From contig NZ_JADWPE010000002.1 of NCBI RefSeq assembly GCF_017308985.1, positions 1,107,794 through 1,171,793 on the forward strand: DNA of 64,000 nt, given 5' to 3'. The notes under the pieces are model-generated. The model was not told where the DNA came from. It searched no databases and saw only the letters and a list, made by a program, of their open reading frames with translations. Origin of the DNA: Lysobacter changpingensis. Its GTDB lineage: Bacteria; Pseudomonadota; Gammaproteobacteria; Xanthomonadales; Xanthomonadaceae. The translations under genes were made by a program, and so were the position numbers. Numbering within the stretch: position 1 is the first letter of the stretch; each line of letters opens with the position of its first letter. This document shows, piece after piece, positions 52,571 through 60,952 of the stretch.

Positions 52571-52596
52571 CCCGGGTAAGCGAAGCGCACCCGGGA
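52566..52596. repeat. REP-like palindrome after the pao operon
   Basis: GTAGCCCGGGTAAGCGAAGCGCACCCGGG, single compact copy overlapping the mocA stop. Marks the end of the high-GC core before the accessory region. Confidence 0.75.
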
Positions 52597-52987
52597 CCCG
52601 TCACGCTCACGCATCGCGGCGCGCGCAATGAACGTCGGCGCTATCGCGTTGATGGTGGCGAGGCTGCGGCTTCGACTACGGATGCGATCGCGACCGTCGC
52701 TGCGCTATGGCTTCGCCTGCGAGTACGGCCGCAGTGTCTGCTCAGCATCAGCTGCGACCGCGACTTGATGGGCCTTGCGTGTAGCGCACTCGCTGATGGC
52801 GGGTGCCGCGAGGGAGTCGCAAGGCTCGCCGATCTTGGACCGGTCCGCCAACCTCGCGTCGTCCGTCACCCTGTTTGGCGGCAGGGCCGACGGAATCGCC
52901 ACTGCTCATCAGCCCACGTAAACAGCGGAGCAACCCGCACGGCCTATTGAGGCCAGAACTCCGCAATCAATGCATTGAGCCCGGAAA
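52571..52987. other. Intergenic stretch at the left edge of the accessory region
   Basis: About 417 bp between mocA and the minisatellite. No convincing gene. Base composition becomes less GC-biased toward the right. Confidence 0.4.
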
Positions 52988-53239
52988 GCCAGGCTCTGAG
53001 CCCCGTACGCCGAGCAATCTGCTCGAAACACCGGACTTCGCGCTCGACACCCGGAGCGAATGGCTGGTCATGCCGAGCTCCAAGCCCGGCATGCGGAGCA
53101 GATGACTCGAAGTACGGAGCTCGAAGCGCGGCGTGCCAAGCGAGCAGCTCGAAGTTCCGAGATCCGAGCTCGGCACATCGACGGAACAGCTCGACACATC
53201 GAGCCTTGAGCTCGGCCATCGGACCAAACGGCCCGTCGC
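52988..53239. repeat. 42-bp minisatellite, about six degenerate units
   Basis: Units begin near 52988, 53030, 53072, 53114, 53156 and 53198. Each contains a GAGCTCGAAG- or GAGCTCGGCA-like core with spacing kept at exactly 42 bp while bases vary. Because 42 is a multiple of three, long frames with a 14-residue period stay open on the minus strand in two phases (for example SSDLGTSSCSLGTP and LGSRNFELLAWHAA). No start with good RBS is evident, so a protein is not claimed. Confidence 0.82.
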
Positions 53240-53313
53240 AACGGGCTCCAAACTCGACACGCGGGACAGCAAGCCCGCGCCGTGGGTCGGCCCCATGAAC
53301 CGGCCGCGTCGAA

Positions 53314-53460
53314 TCACGGAGCCGGCCGACTGAACCACCGCCCCCAGCGAAACAAGTGCCCGGGCCGCCGTAACGCGTCCGCCTGTAACCAATGGATCGC
53401 GCATTGGGTCAACAGACCGACACATGCCAGCACCAAGCCGATCAGATACACAAGCTTCAT
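53314..53460 (-). CDS. 48-aa single-helix membrane protein
   Basis: MKLVYLIGLVLACVGLLTQC with AAGGA just before the ATG, then a basic tail (HWLQADALRRPGHLFRWGRW). One hydrophobic helix with two Cys, which could be a signal anchor. Palindrome copy g lies about 42 bp upstream, the arrangement seen for array genes at 39-41 kb. Unknown function. Confidence 0.5.
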   Translation of the reverse strand: MKLVYLIGLVLACVGLLTQCAIHWLQADALRRPGHLFRWGRWFSRPAP

Positions 53461-53501
53461 TCCTTGCCCCAGTCCGTTGTTGAGCTCACATCGATTGTGC
53501 C

Positions 53502-53530
53502 CATGGCCGCTATGGGTCGGGCGCGACATT
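53502..53530 (+). repeat. TGTCCGCT palindrome, copy g
   Basis: CATGGCCGCT-atgggtcgg-GCGCGACATT, a decayed copy with the GGGTCG centre, in the same orientation as copy e. Confidence 0.65.
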
Positions 53531-53645
53531 ACGATCGCGGGCGGGTCCTGCCAGCAGGCGTGTCGGCGTCGGCAGTCAGCCCGTTGCGTGGAATGCTGGC
53601 CGGGCAGGGGATGTGGACGATCACGCGTCATCAGACGGCGTCGCC

Positions 53646-53685
53646 ATGTCCGCGCAAATGACCACTGAAGGTCGAAGCGGACATT
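53646..53685 (+). repeat. TGTCCGCT palindrome, copy h (expanded centre)
   Basis: ATGTCCGCgcaaatgaccactgaaGGTCGAAGCGGACATT: both arms are good but the centre is about 10 nt longer than usual and keeps the GGTCGA core. Confidence 0.65.
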
Positions 53686-53778
53686 GCCTTCGCTCGCGTG
53701 GCGGCGATGGTTCTAACGCCGTGGCAGGCCGCAAGCTGCATTCACGCGGGCACCACCGACCGCCTCCCAGTCCTTCGG

Positions 53779-53808
53779 AATGTCCGCTAACGGCCAGAAG
53801 CGGACATC
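53779..53808 (+). repeat. TGTCCGCT palindrome, copy i
   Basis: AATGTCCGCT-aacggccag-AAGCGGACATCC, near-perfect arms with the GGCCAG centre. Confidence 0.8.
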
Positions 53809-54250
53809 CAACAGGTGACTTCTCCACGCTTAGAGGACGTGACCAAGCACACCCGACAACTAAGCCGTTGGCGGTTGTAGTGCCAACAATCCGGCGCTTG
53901 CGAAAGGTGCAACTGCATGATCGGGACAATCGCTGTGATGTAGTTGAGGATCAGCGGCCGATCAACCCCGTACGGTACCCGGTTGGCACCGTCTGGAATC
54001 GCGCGGTGGCCTACTTTGCTTAGCCTTGGCCGGTATCCCTAACGACATGGTCACGAGAGTCAGAGCACACTGCAGACATCATCAACTCTCCAGACCGAAC
54101 TACTTCAGCGCACGCGCATAAAGCGCTCTAGGCCATAAGAACGGCCAAGCCTCACGGTTCGAGTCGAACGGGGCCATCGGCGAAGCTGAATCGCTTCGCC
54201 GATGCCGTTAGCCCCCGCTGGCGTGTAATGGAGCTGCCACGAGAATGCCC

Positions 54251-54577
54251 ATGAAGCCGGTAACTGTCAGCGCCTGCATTCTGTTTGCGAGCGCGATCGC
54301 AATTGAAACCATCGTATGGATGACGTTTCTGAGGGGCTTGAAGTTGCGGCATCCTGAACAGTGGATGCACGCGGCTCAGCCTACTCGCTGGCACGATCGC
54401 ACCGTCCTAAGCGCGCGCAGCACGATGCTCTATCTGCTGACGCGAGAATATATGGACAGCATAGACGAAGCGGGTACACGCTACTGCTCTCGCTATCGCT
54501 CGATCTTGCTGTTGGCGTATTGGTGCACGGTCTTGGCAGGCATCGCCGCCGTAGTGGCGCTCGCGGTCGAGAGCTGA
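54251..54577 (+). CDS. Small membrane protein, two helices
   Basis: 108 aa from MKPVTVSACILFASAIAIETIVWMTF. The second helix is near the C-terminus (SILLLAYWCTVLAGIAAVVALAV). The middle is polar with several Trp, Arg and His (RHPEQWMHAAQPTRWHD). GAGA lies before the ATG at 54251; 54245 is an alternative. No family recognised. Eight bp before the next gene, so the two may be coupled. Confidence 0.55.
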   Translation: MKPVTVSACILFASAIAIETIVWMTFLRGLKLRHPEQWMHAAQPTRWHDRTVLSARSTMLYLLTREYMDSIDEAGTRYCSRYRSILLLAYWCTVLAGIAAVVALAVES

Positions 54578-54584
54578 TACTCCG

Positions 54585-54878
54585 ATGTCTCTCCGCGCGA
54601 CTCCAGGCGATGTGACTGCGCAGATGCTGCGGGAGTGCGGACGCGTCTACGTGACTGACGATAAGCGATTCGCTCTACTCTCCAAGGATAGGCTACTGCC
54701 GCGGTTCAGGACGTCCAGGGCCGAAGGCAGGATGAGTCCGCCGGAGCTTCAGGTGATCGTTCGCGATCTCACACGGGAGGAGTTCGAGCGGGTATCGGCA
54801 ACCCTGCAAGCACTGGATTCCGATCGAAGCTACGAAGACTTCGCAACGGCGCAGATACCACAGCGCTCGACACACTGA
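54585..54878 (+). CDS. Unknown soluble 97-aa protein
   Basis: Starts MSLRATPGDVTAQML 8 bp after the preceding gene. Predicted alpha/beta with charged helices (LQVIVRDLTREEFERVSATLQAL). No signal or membrane helix and no recognised family. Less GC-biased codons than the core genome. The tight spacing to the membrane protein suggests a two-gene unit. Confidence 0.5.
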   Translation: MSLRATPGDVTAQMLRECGRVYVTDDKRFALLSKDRLLPRFRTSRAEGRMSPPELQVIVRDLTREEFERVSATLQALDSDRSYEDFATAQIPQRSTH

Positions 54879-55002
54879 AGGCGGGCAACAACGTGGTGAC
54901 GAGCGAGCCGTGCAGTTGTCCCGTATCGTCGTCTGAGTAGATGATCGTCACAGCAAACCGCACGAGTGAGTGCGGACGAATCTACTTCGTAAGGAACGAC
55001 TC

Positions 55003-55200
55003 TTGATCAAGCTAGGCGAAAACTGGATCAACCCCCGCCACATCGTCCACATGACTGTCGTAGAGCCAACGTCGGATGGCGGCGGAAAGTTCACCATCTT
55101 CTTCGTTAATGGCCGCGAGTTCGCGGTTCGAATGACGGAACTGGCGCAGGCTGTCTACGAGCAGGGGCTTATAGTCAAGTCGCTCGGCGGCAAACCCTAA
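55003..55200 (+). CDS. Unknown 65-aa protein, TTG start
   Basis: AAGGA sits 7 nt before TTG at 55003. The product reads LIKLGENWINPRHIVHM, TIFFVNGREFAVRMTELAQAV and IVKSLG: a small beta-rich fold of the kind found in short uncharacterised phage- or island-borne proteins with an INP-x-HI strand. A longer frame opens at 54970. Function unknown. Confidence 0.5.
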   Translation: MIKLGENWINPRHIVHMTVVEPTSDGGGKFTIFFVNGREFAVRMTELAQAVYEQGLIVKSLGGKP

Positions 55201-55357
55201 TGGATGACTGGACTATTCGGCGAATGGCCGTTCGCGCCTCTGGTCCACTTCATCTCGGGCCGAAGCGACCGGAGCGAAACGGAGACAACTCTATGAGGAG
55301 GACAAGCGGTGTTAGTCCTCAAGGAGCGCCCCAGGCTCATGCCTTGCGGGGTTGCTG

Positions 55358-55654
55358 ATGCGCGACATTGACGTTGTCACTCATGCCCTTTGTGCCCGGT
55401 ACCCGGGTCTCACAGTTTCGCAACTGGGTGTTCGTCACCTGAGCCCTGACGATCGCGGAGTTTGGTTCGTACGACATCCCGCAAGCCCCTTCGAGGTTCG
55501 CCTGCAGGCTTCGGCCGGAAGCTTCCCGCTCGAGCTGGCATCAGACGCTGATACGTCGCGAACCCTCATCACGATGACCGACACTGCCATAGACGTCGTG
55601 GCTGAGAAGCTAGGATTGACTGGGCAATCCGCGTCACTTGGTGACGAGAGCTAG
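55358..55654 (+). CDS. Unknown 98-aa soluble protein
   Basis: Begins MRDIDVVTHALCARYPG and continues with VSQLGVRHLSPDDRGVWFVRHP and EVRLQASAGSFPLE, giving a compact alpha/beta domain with no signal peptide. GGGG precedes the ATG at modest distance. No family recognised; composition fits the accessory region. Degenerate GGACATTCGCG just after its stop resembles an arm of the dispersed palindrome. Confidence 0.45.
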   Translation: MRDIDVVTHALCARYPGLTVSQLGVRHLSPDDRGVWFVRHPASPFEVRLQASAGSFPLELASDADTSRTLITMTDTAIDVVAEKLGLTGQSASLGDES

Positions 55655-55966
55655 CAACCCGTCCCGGACATTCGCGAGATCGTATGCGGCGGCTTCGGAG
55701 CTGACAATGTGTCAGCCTAAGTCGGGAGTCGCGCTAATGGTTGCACCTTCCGGATGAGCTCCGCTCGTCCACGAGAACCCCTCACGGCTGCGTGAGGTCA
55801 CCCCTACCTCACGCACGAGGGCGCACTCTCATTTGCGACGCGATGTCAAAGTCCGATCGGCCGGCGGGGCGCTGCGAGCCCAGGGCCGCATCAGTATCCA
55901 ATCCCCGCACCGGGGGTTGCACTACCCGCGAGATCGCCGCTGGGTAGGAAACTGCAGGGAGATCTC
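55655..55966. other. Intergenic stretch in the accessory region
   Basis: 312 bp without a supported gene between two same-strand unknown genes. It contains short inverted sequences such as CTCACGGCTGCGTGAG (55782-55797), which could form a terminator-like hairpin. Confidence 0.4.
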
Positions 55967-56485
55967 TTGAAGACGCGCACAGATCTGCTTGGCGCGATCG
56001 AAATGATCGACGCAGCAATGCTGCGTGCAGCAAATGAAACATCCGACACCCCGCAGCATTGGAACGCTTGGAATCTCGCAGTGTCCGGGGTGCCGCAGAT
56101 GGATGAGGTTCCGAGCGACCTCGGCTACTGGTGGCAGAATCAGCTATTGGATGCTAGCAGTCGCGCATTCGAGAACAAGGAATTGCGGCGGCGCTATCAC
56201 AACGGTGATTTTGATGCAGGGGGGCTGTCTAGCGAGGGCGTGGTCTGGAACAACGGCCCCTGCGCATACCGTGGCCGCGAGATCCGTGTCGAGCTTCGCA
56301 GGGAGACCTTAGGGGCATCCTGGACCGCGGCAGTGACCATATCCAATCGGCATGAGCTGAGGATTAGCGCGCGAATGTTCTTAGCGGGACTACCTAGTTC
56401 TGTAATGGGCGCGATCGGCGCATACGCGTTGGTCCTGGAAGAGGCGCGCCACAACATTGATCGCATGGACACTCCAATCAGTTGA
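55967..56485 (+). CDS. Unknown 172-aa protein, TTG start
   Basis: AGGGAG lies 5-7 nt before TTG at 55967. The protein is soluble, helix-rich at the N-terminus (TDLLGAIEMIDAAMLRAA), has a Trp-rich segment (WNAWNLAVSGVP, LGYWWQNQLLD) and later beta strands (YRGREIRVELRRETLG; AAVTISNRHELRISARMFLAGLPSS). No domain recognised. Good RBS and length make it a likely gene. Stands alone. Confidence 0.6.
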   Translation: MKTRTDLLGAIEMIDAAMLRAANETSDTPQHWNAWNLAVSGVPQMDEVPSDLGYWWQNQLLDASSRAFENKELRRRYHNGDFDAGGLSSEGVVWNNGPCAYRGREIRVELRRETLGASWTAAVTISNRHELRISARMFLAGLPSSVMGAIGAYALVLEEARHNIDRMDTPIS

Positions 56486-56816
56486 CCACCAACGTCGGCA
56501 ACGATCAGCACGCTGCGTAAACACGCTCACCACGCCCTCGAAGGACTCCAAACCAGTGCCCGGCAAGCTTCAGTTCACGGCCCCGACGGAGATCGTAGAA
56601 CCCCGGCGACTATCCGCCTCGGGCAAGAAGCGAAGGTTCTGAGGGCATTCCTAGGCCGCCAACGGAAGCTTCCGCACCCTACGATTAGGTTGCCGCAGGC
56701 ACAGGATCGCATGCACCTTAAATGGAAGGACCGAACGGCGGGAGCCGGGCGCTGGTATTCACACCGGAGATGGCAGAGCCAATGTTGGTCGCCTGCCTTT
56801 GGAATCACTCACCGGC
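56486..56816. other. Intergenic stretch, no gene supported
   Basis: 331 bp between convergent genes. Nothing coding or repeated stands out. Confidence 0.4.
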
Positions 56817-57224
56817 TTACGAGGGCGCGCCCACCCTGTACCCGTTCGCCGGCCTCACCGATGAACCAGAGCTGGAGGTCTGAGACACGCTGCAGAACCT
56901 TAGTGCGCGTTCGAGGTCACTCAAATCGTAGGGCTTTCGAACGTGCCACTTTCGCGATAATCCTGCAGGCATATCGCTGCGGGCGTAACCGCTCGTCATG
57001 GCGTACGGGACATTTCGCTCGTCCAAGAGCTGTGCGATGCCGGTGCTTTTCTGACCTGCGACATCGAAATCCAGGAGGGCTGCGTCAATGAGCTCCTCGT
57101 TGCGAATTAAGGTTCCGGCCTCATCAATGGTTGAGGCAAGGACCGTTGTGTGGCCAAGGTGCGACAACGCATTGGCGACGCACGAAGCGAGATCCTTGTT
57201 GTCTTCTACAAGCAGTACATTCAC
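56817..57224 (-). CDS. Receiver-only response regulator (paralogue 1)
   Basis: 135 aa with a GTG start. One CheY-like receiver: LLVEDNKDLASCVANAL has the acidic pair, DAALLDFDVAG carries the phospho-acceptor Asp, YAMTSGYA the Thr/Ser switch and VRKPYDLSDLERAL the Lys. No output domain; a 20-residue polar tail follows. It is clearly paralogous to the regulator at 62074-62430 (shared LLVED, LxERxxP, RKPYxxxDLERAL). The start overlaps a small upstream frame by GTGA. Partner kinase may be the RsbRD-type HK at 60953. Confidence 0.82.
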   Translation of the reverse strand: MNVLLVEDNKDLASCVANALSHLGHTTVLASTIDEAGTLIRNEELIDAALLDFDVAGQKSTGIAQLLDERNVPYAMTSGYARSDMPAGLSRKWHVRKPYDLSDLERALRFCSVSQTSSSGSSVRPANGYRVGAPS

Positions 57225-57325
57225 CTAACCGACCTCATCACGTAGTTCTTAGGGAGTCGCACACCCTCATATACGTGCGGGGCTGTGACGGGAGCGAAGA
57301 CCAGCTCATCAATTCTGCCGCTCAT
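57221..57325 (-). CDS. Possible 34-aa leader peptide coupled to receiver gene
   Basis: MSGRIDELVFAPVTAPHVYE with GGAG before the ATG ends in a GTGA overlap with the GTG start of the receiver gene, an arrangement typical of translational coupling. The peptide has no recognised family and could be longer (the frame opens to 57451). Could be a leader that sets translation of the regulator. Confidence 0.3.
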   Translation of the reverse strand: MSGRIDELVFAPVTAPHVYEGVRLPKNYVMRSVR

Positions 57326-57451
57326 GCTCCGATGCCGAACCGTGTTCTCCACGATTGTAGTTTCAGCTCGGCGCGATGGGCCTCCTCGGCGACCCGCCGC
57401 CATACCGCCATCGCCTCTTGATCCGGTGATGCGACTCACAAGTCGTGCCAA

Positions 57452-57788
57452 GGACCAGGCCGCCCGCGGGAGCTCAGCCCGTTCCGCAAGCTTCAGCCAG
57501 GCCGCACCCGGATTCCTCTTCCCTTGTCACCAGCTTTGGACGGCGGGCGCTCCGACGTGAAGAGCCTCCGCGAGCCGGGTGTCGGACTCGTGCCGTATCA
57601 GCGCACGTTAGACCCAGGAGGTCATTGATGCACACTCTTCTTCCGTACGAGGCCTCGCTCATGCCCGTATGCGCCGAGATCCAGTGGACCAGCAGCGGCC
57701 ATGCTGTATCCCCGCCAGTGGAGTGGTAAGAGTCTTGTTCTAGGCCGCTCTCGAAGCGCGGCTCACACTCTGAAGATGAGGGCACAGA
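57452..57788. other. Intergenic stretch, no gene supported
   Basis: About 337 bp between the fasciclin gene's terminator and the receiver region. No domain or strong signal seen. Confidence 0.4.
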
Positions 57789-57817
57789 AGAACGGCGAGG
57801 GAAGCCCCCGCCGTTCT
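57789..57817 (-). terminator. Hairpin downstream of the FAS1 gene
   Basis: AGAACGGCG ... CGCCGTTCT, 9-bp perfect stem with an 11-nt loop, begins 20 bp after the fasciclin stop (minus strand). The T-tract is short, but position and stem quality fit a terminator. Confidence 0.65.
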
Positions 57818-57836
57818 CGTTGACACCCGTTGGCGG

Positions 57837-58280
57837 TTACTGCTTGGTCGGCATGTTGACCTTGTCGATACCATGGATCAGACCATTGCTCGACCCGATG
57901 TCGGCAGAGGTGACCAGCGCTCCATCAATGCTGAGCTGGTCGTCCTTCAAGATGATCGGGGCCGACTGGCCGTTGACGGTCCGAGCCGCTTCCCACTTGC
58001 CAACGTCGGCCGTGGTCTTGCGGCCGCTGACAACGTGGTAGTTCAGCACCGAGACGAGTTCTTCCTTGTTCTCGGGCTTGAACAGGCTTTCCAGCTTGCC
58101 AGCCGGAAGCTTCTCAAATGCCGCATCGGTCGGTGCAAACACCGTGAAGGGGCCCGCCCCGCGCAGGGTTTCGGTCATGCCCGCGCGATCAAGCGCCTTG
58201 CCAAAAGTCTTGAAGGACCCATTGGCGGCGGCGGTGTCGACGAGATTCTTGCTGTTGGGAATGTTGGTTACGGTGTTCAT
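57837..58280 (-). CDS. FAS1 (fasciclin) domain protein without signal peptide
   Basis: 147 aa, a single fasciclin domain: NLVDTAAANGSFKTFGKALDRAG, GPFTVFAPTDAAFEKLPAG (the H1 motif), LNYHVVSGRK with the central YH, VNGQSAPIILKDDQLSIDGA and NGLIHGIDKVNMP (the H2-like end). Such domains mediate adhesion and are normally exported. Here the protein starts MNTVTNIPNSKN with no hydrophobic leader, as in several soil bacteria. AAAAAAGG lies about 8 nt before the ATG. Followed by a good terminator. Confidence 0.88.
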   Translation of the reverse strand: MNTVTNIPNSKNLVDTAAANGSFKTFGKALDRAGMTETLRGAGPFTVFAPTDAAFEKLPAGKLESLFKPENKEELVSVLNYHVVSGRKTTADVGKWEAARTVNGQSAPIILKDDQLSIDGALVTSADIGSSNGLIHGIDKVNMPTKQ

Positions 58281-59243
58281 ACAGGATTGCCTTTTTTATG
58301 GTCCGCTTTCTTGCGGATCCAGGGCGGCCGAAGCCAGACCCCGCTGGAAGCGGGGCGAGTGGGGCTCAGTGCGGAGGAGGAGTGGAATTGCAGCGCGGCT
58401 GAGTGGCCGTTGCGACGTTGCGTCGCAGTGCACAAGGATCGTGCGCCATTGAGCGTGAGTTAGGCGTGACCTAAAGGTTCATCGCGGAACGGTGCTTGGT
58501 TGGCCACGCGCCGCGGCTGCTCTCAACAACCAGGAAAGTGATCACCATGCATGTTGGTGCCGTCTCCAGCATGAACGTTATTGGTAGAAGCCTCAGTCAT
58601 TCGACGAAATGAGCGCATAGTGCTGCAGGTTGCGAGCATTTAGCGCTCCGTCTCAGTTGTGTTAGCCCCCCAGGCTGTGACCTCGAATCAAAACAGCCAA
58701 TCTCGGGGCTGAGGAGATCAACCATGAGAACGCTCATCGAAATGTTCGTATCGCAGGTCATACAGGCGATCGGGTCGCTGATGCTGGATCGGCGATCGCA
58801 GCTGCCAGACCCCGTTCGCGACGGGTGGCCAACGCTAGCATTCACGCATCCACATTCGAGCCGAATGACTGCAAACCTTCGATCCTCATCATTGCGGCGC
58901 AAATCCTTCCGCAAGTTCCTCCATATTGATCGACCCACGCCGTAACGCGGCGCCCGGCCACTGATAGTCTCACGCTGACCGAAAAGAAGGCGGACCGCTT
59001 CTTTAAGTCACGAGTTAGTAACAGCCGTTGGCGCACGCTCCAATGGCACTACGGCGCAACGTCGTACTGGCCATCCGGCCGCACAGCACGCCCCGCTCCT
59101 ACCTTCCCTGAGCTCAAGCGCCCCATGTCGGTCGGGTTGGCTACTCGTTGGCGCTGCGGGCCATTTGCATCACACACCCATCGCCGCCGTGTTACGGGTT
59201 CGTTTTCCGACGATGCCGCGGCGACGGCTGAACGGAGATCATC
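58281..59243. other. Accessory intergenic region with one small frame
   Basis: About 960 bp between the FAS1 and SOUL genes. It includes GGTCCGCTTTCTTGCGGATCC (58320-58340), a palindrome with some likeness to the dispersed element, just upstream of the FAS1 start, and the small frame at 58724. Otherwise nothing is supported. Confidence 0.4.
58724..58945 (+). CDS. Possible 73-aa small protein
   Basis: GGAG lies 10 nt before the ATG. MRTLIEMFVSQVIQAIGSLM suggests a short amphipathic or weakly hydrophobic N-terminus, then a basic tail rich in Arg and Ser. No family recognised. Evidence is limited to the RBS and an open frame. Confidence 0.35.
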   Translation: MRTLIEMFVSQVIQAIGSLMLDRRSQLPDPVRDGWPTLAFTHPHSSRMTANLRSSSLRRKSFRKFLHIDRPTP

Positions 59244-59936
59244 ATGAACGGTGCAACTGCCCCGTTGTTCACAGACGTACTAAAGTCGATACCGAGGTTC
59301 TTCGGCATCCGACTCGACGCGAGGCCAGCCTACCGAATGGAGGACCTCGTCGGCCCCGTGGAGATCAGGCGCTACGCCCCAGCCTTGTTTGTGCATACCT
59401 CTGCGGACGGAAGCCATGACGCGGCGGTGCGTGTCGCACGCGAGAAGCTAGAGGATTACATCTACGGTGACAACGAAGCCTTAGAGAAGATGGAGATGAC
59501 CTATCCGACGTACCAGGGCGACGACGAGTCCACGATGTTCCCCAGCGCCTTACGCATGCGCGAGAGGCACGGCTGGAGAGTTGCATTCTTCCTCTCCAAC
59601 AACTTGGCCGCTGGGGAGGCACCGCTACCGGACGATCCGACGGTAAGAGTCCATGAATCGCCGGAAACATTGGTTGCCGTACTTGGATACCGCGGTGCTG
59701 ACACGGAGGAGAGCCGCACCGCTGCTAAGCGTGACCTAATGCAAGCACTGTCAGGGTCACGGTGGTCGGTAGACGATCAGGTGTACTGGGCAACTTACGA
59801 CCAGGCGTTTGCTATTCCCTATCTCAAGAAGAATGAAGTTCATGTCCGTGTAGCGAACTCGGAGACGGAGATTGTCGTCTCGGCCAAGGTCGACGAGGCA
59901 TGCAACAGCGACGGTGCAGCCGCAAACCAAGCCTAA
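59244..59936 (+). CDS. SOUL-family haem-binding protein
   Basis: 230 aa. RPAYRMEDLVGPVEIRRYAPALFVHTS is the typical SOUL opening with E-R-Y, and KMEMTYPTYQ, WRVAFFLSNN, LPDDPTVRVHESPETLVAVLGYRG follow in family order. SOUL proteins bind haem or related tetrapyrroles and in bacteria their role is uncertain. No signal peptide, so probably cytoplasmic. Followed 25 bp later by an unknown gene in the same direction. Confidence 0.85.
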   Translation: MNGATAPLFTDVLKSIPRFFGIRLDARPAYRMEDLVGPVEIRRYAPALFVHTSADGSHDAAVRVAREKLEDYIYGDNEALEKMEMTYPTYQGDDESTMFPSALRMRERHGWRVAFFLSNNLAAGEAPLPDDPTVRVHESPETLVAVLGYRGADTEESRTAAKRDLMQALSGSRWSVDDQVYWATYDQAFAIPYLKKNEVHVRVANSETEIVVSAKVDEACNSDGAAANQA

Positions 59937-59961
59937 CCGCAGTAAGCTCCGGAGAACTGAA

Positions 59962-60354
59962 ATGCAAATCTTCACGAATGAAAAGAGAGATCGAAGTTTC
60001 CTACGCCCGGTCACTGAGGACGATTTGGCATTGCAGCGCGCCGAGAACGAAGGGCTGCCCTTCTTGTCGCACCGCGATGAAGCGAGCCATCTCTTCGCCC
60101 GCGTGTCGATGAGGCTGCGAAAGGGGCTTAGTCCAGTCGCGGATGGGAACTTGTTGACCCTTGAAGAGCTCCTCGCCGCGGTCAACAAGGTGACGCATAG
60201 CGACACACAATTGCGTCAGCAGTGCGCCAACCTGATTGCACTCCTGGCATCGGACATTCGGAATGCGAAGCAATTCTCCTTGGATAGTTGTCTCCGCGCC
60301 AGGCCGCTGCGCGATTGGCGCGAGCGCTACAACGGCCTGGAGGTCCTGCGATGA
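59962..60354 (+). CDS. Unknown 130-aa soluble protein
   Basis: MQIFTNEKRDRSFLRPVTED with GGAG upstream. Mostly helical and charged (LLTLEELLAAVNKVTHSDTQLRQQCANLIALLASDIR). No signal peptide or recognised family. It is 25 bp downstream of the SOUL gene in the same direction and could be part of its unit. Confidence 0.6.
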   Translation: MQIFTNEKRDRSFLRPVTEDDLALQRAENEGLPFLSHRDEASHLFARVSMRLRKGLSPVADGNLLTLEELLAAVNKVTHSDTQLRQQCANLIALLASDIRNAKQFSLDSCLRARPLRDWRERYNGLEVLR

Positions 60355-60573
60355 CCCTCGCCGAAACCGCATCCTTCTGCGCTAGCGGATGCTGACGCGC
60401 TAAGTGCTGGGCTCTCGCGTCACCTGGACGTTGCCGCTGCCGGCCAGACAGCCAGGCTTGCTTTCCCGCAGATGGCAGAGCGCGGCCATTAGCTGACATC
60501 TCTTGCGGAACGCCAATCATTCTTCTGCACTGCTTTTACGATCGGCCGGCTACCTTGCCCGCAGGAGGGTCAG

Positions 60574-60771
60574 ATGCCGGCGCCCCTGAACTCGGAGCGA
60601 GAAGACCAACGTGACGCCGCGGCGCGGCTCGTGCAGGCGCTCGCTCAGCTCGCCGAACAGCGCGACGCCCTCATCTGGCACCGCCAGAAATCGCGCCAGC
60701 TAACAGACCAGTCCGGCAGCCTGGTTAGCGCAAGCCAGTTGCTCCGAGAAAAGATTGAGGAGTCGTGGTGA
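60574..60771 (+). CDS. Small coiled-coil protein, 65 aa
   Basis: GGAGG precedes the ATG with 6-7 nt spacing. The protein is almost wholly helical and charged (AARLVQALAQLAEQRDALIWHRQ; LVSASQLLREKIEESW) and could form a coiled coil. Unknown function; lies upstream of the HK gene. Confidence 0.55.
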   Translation: MPAPLNSEREDQRDAAARLVQALAQLAEQRDALIWHRQKSRQLTDQSGSLVSASQLLREKIEESW

Positions 60772-60952
60772 CGCCCGGCTGAGAGTAGGCGGGTCGCGGC
60801 AATGCGCCGATCATTGCGTGGCGACGACCAACGGGGTCAGCCACGTCAACTTCCCTGCCGAGCACGCCCCACCCGATAAGCGAGCTCATCGGCGCAGACC
60901 TGATCGTCACGTGCCCGTGTCAGGGTAGCCGGCCCCGGAGGGAGAGTCTGTA

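Larger units (their letters stand above)
53461..54244. other. Accessory intergenic region with three palindromes
   Basis: About 780 bp holding palindrome copies g, h and i and no convincing gene. Open frames that cross the palindromes give repeat-derived peptides and are not claimed. Confidence 0.5.

Noticed and set aside
52988..53239. CRISPR array
   Set aside because: Units are contiguous 42-bp degenerate repeats with no spacer/repeat alternation, and no cas genes are present.
52944..53425. Two overlapping minus-strand frames with 14-residue repeats as genes
   Set aside because: They arise because the minisatellite period is a multiple of three; neither has a ribosome-binding site or recognisable protein.
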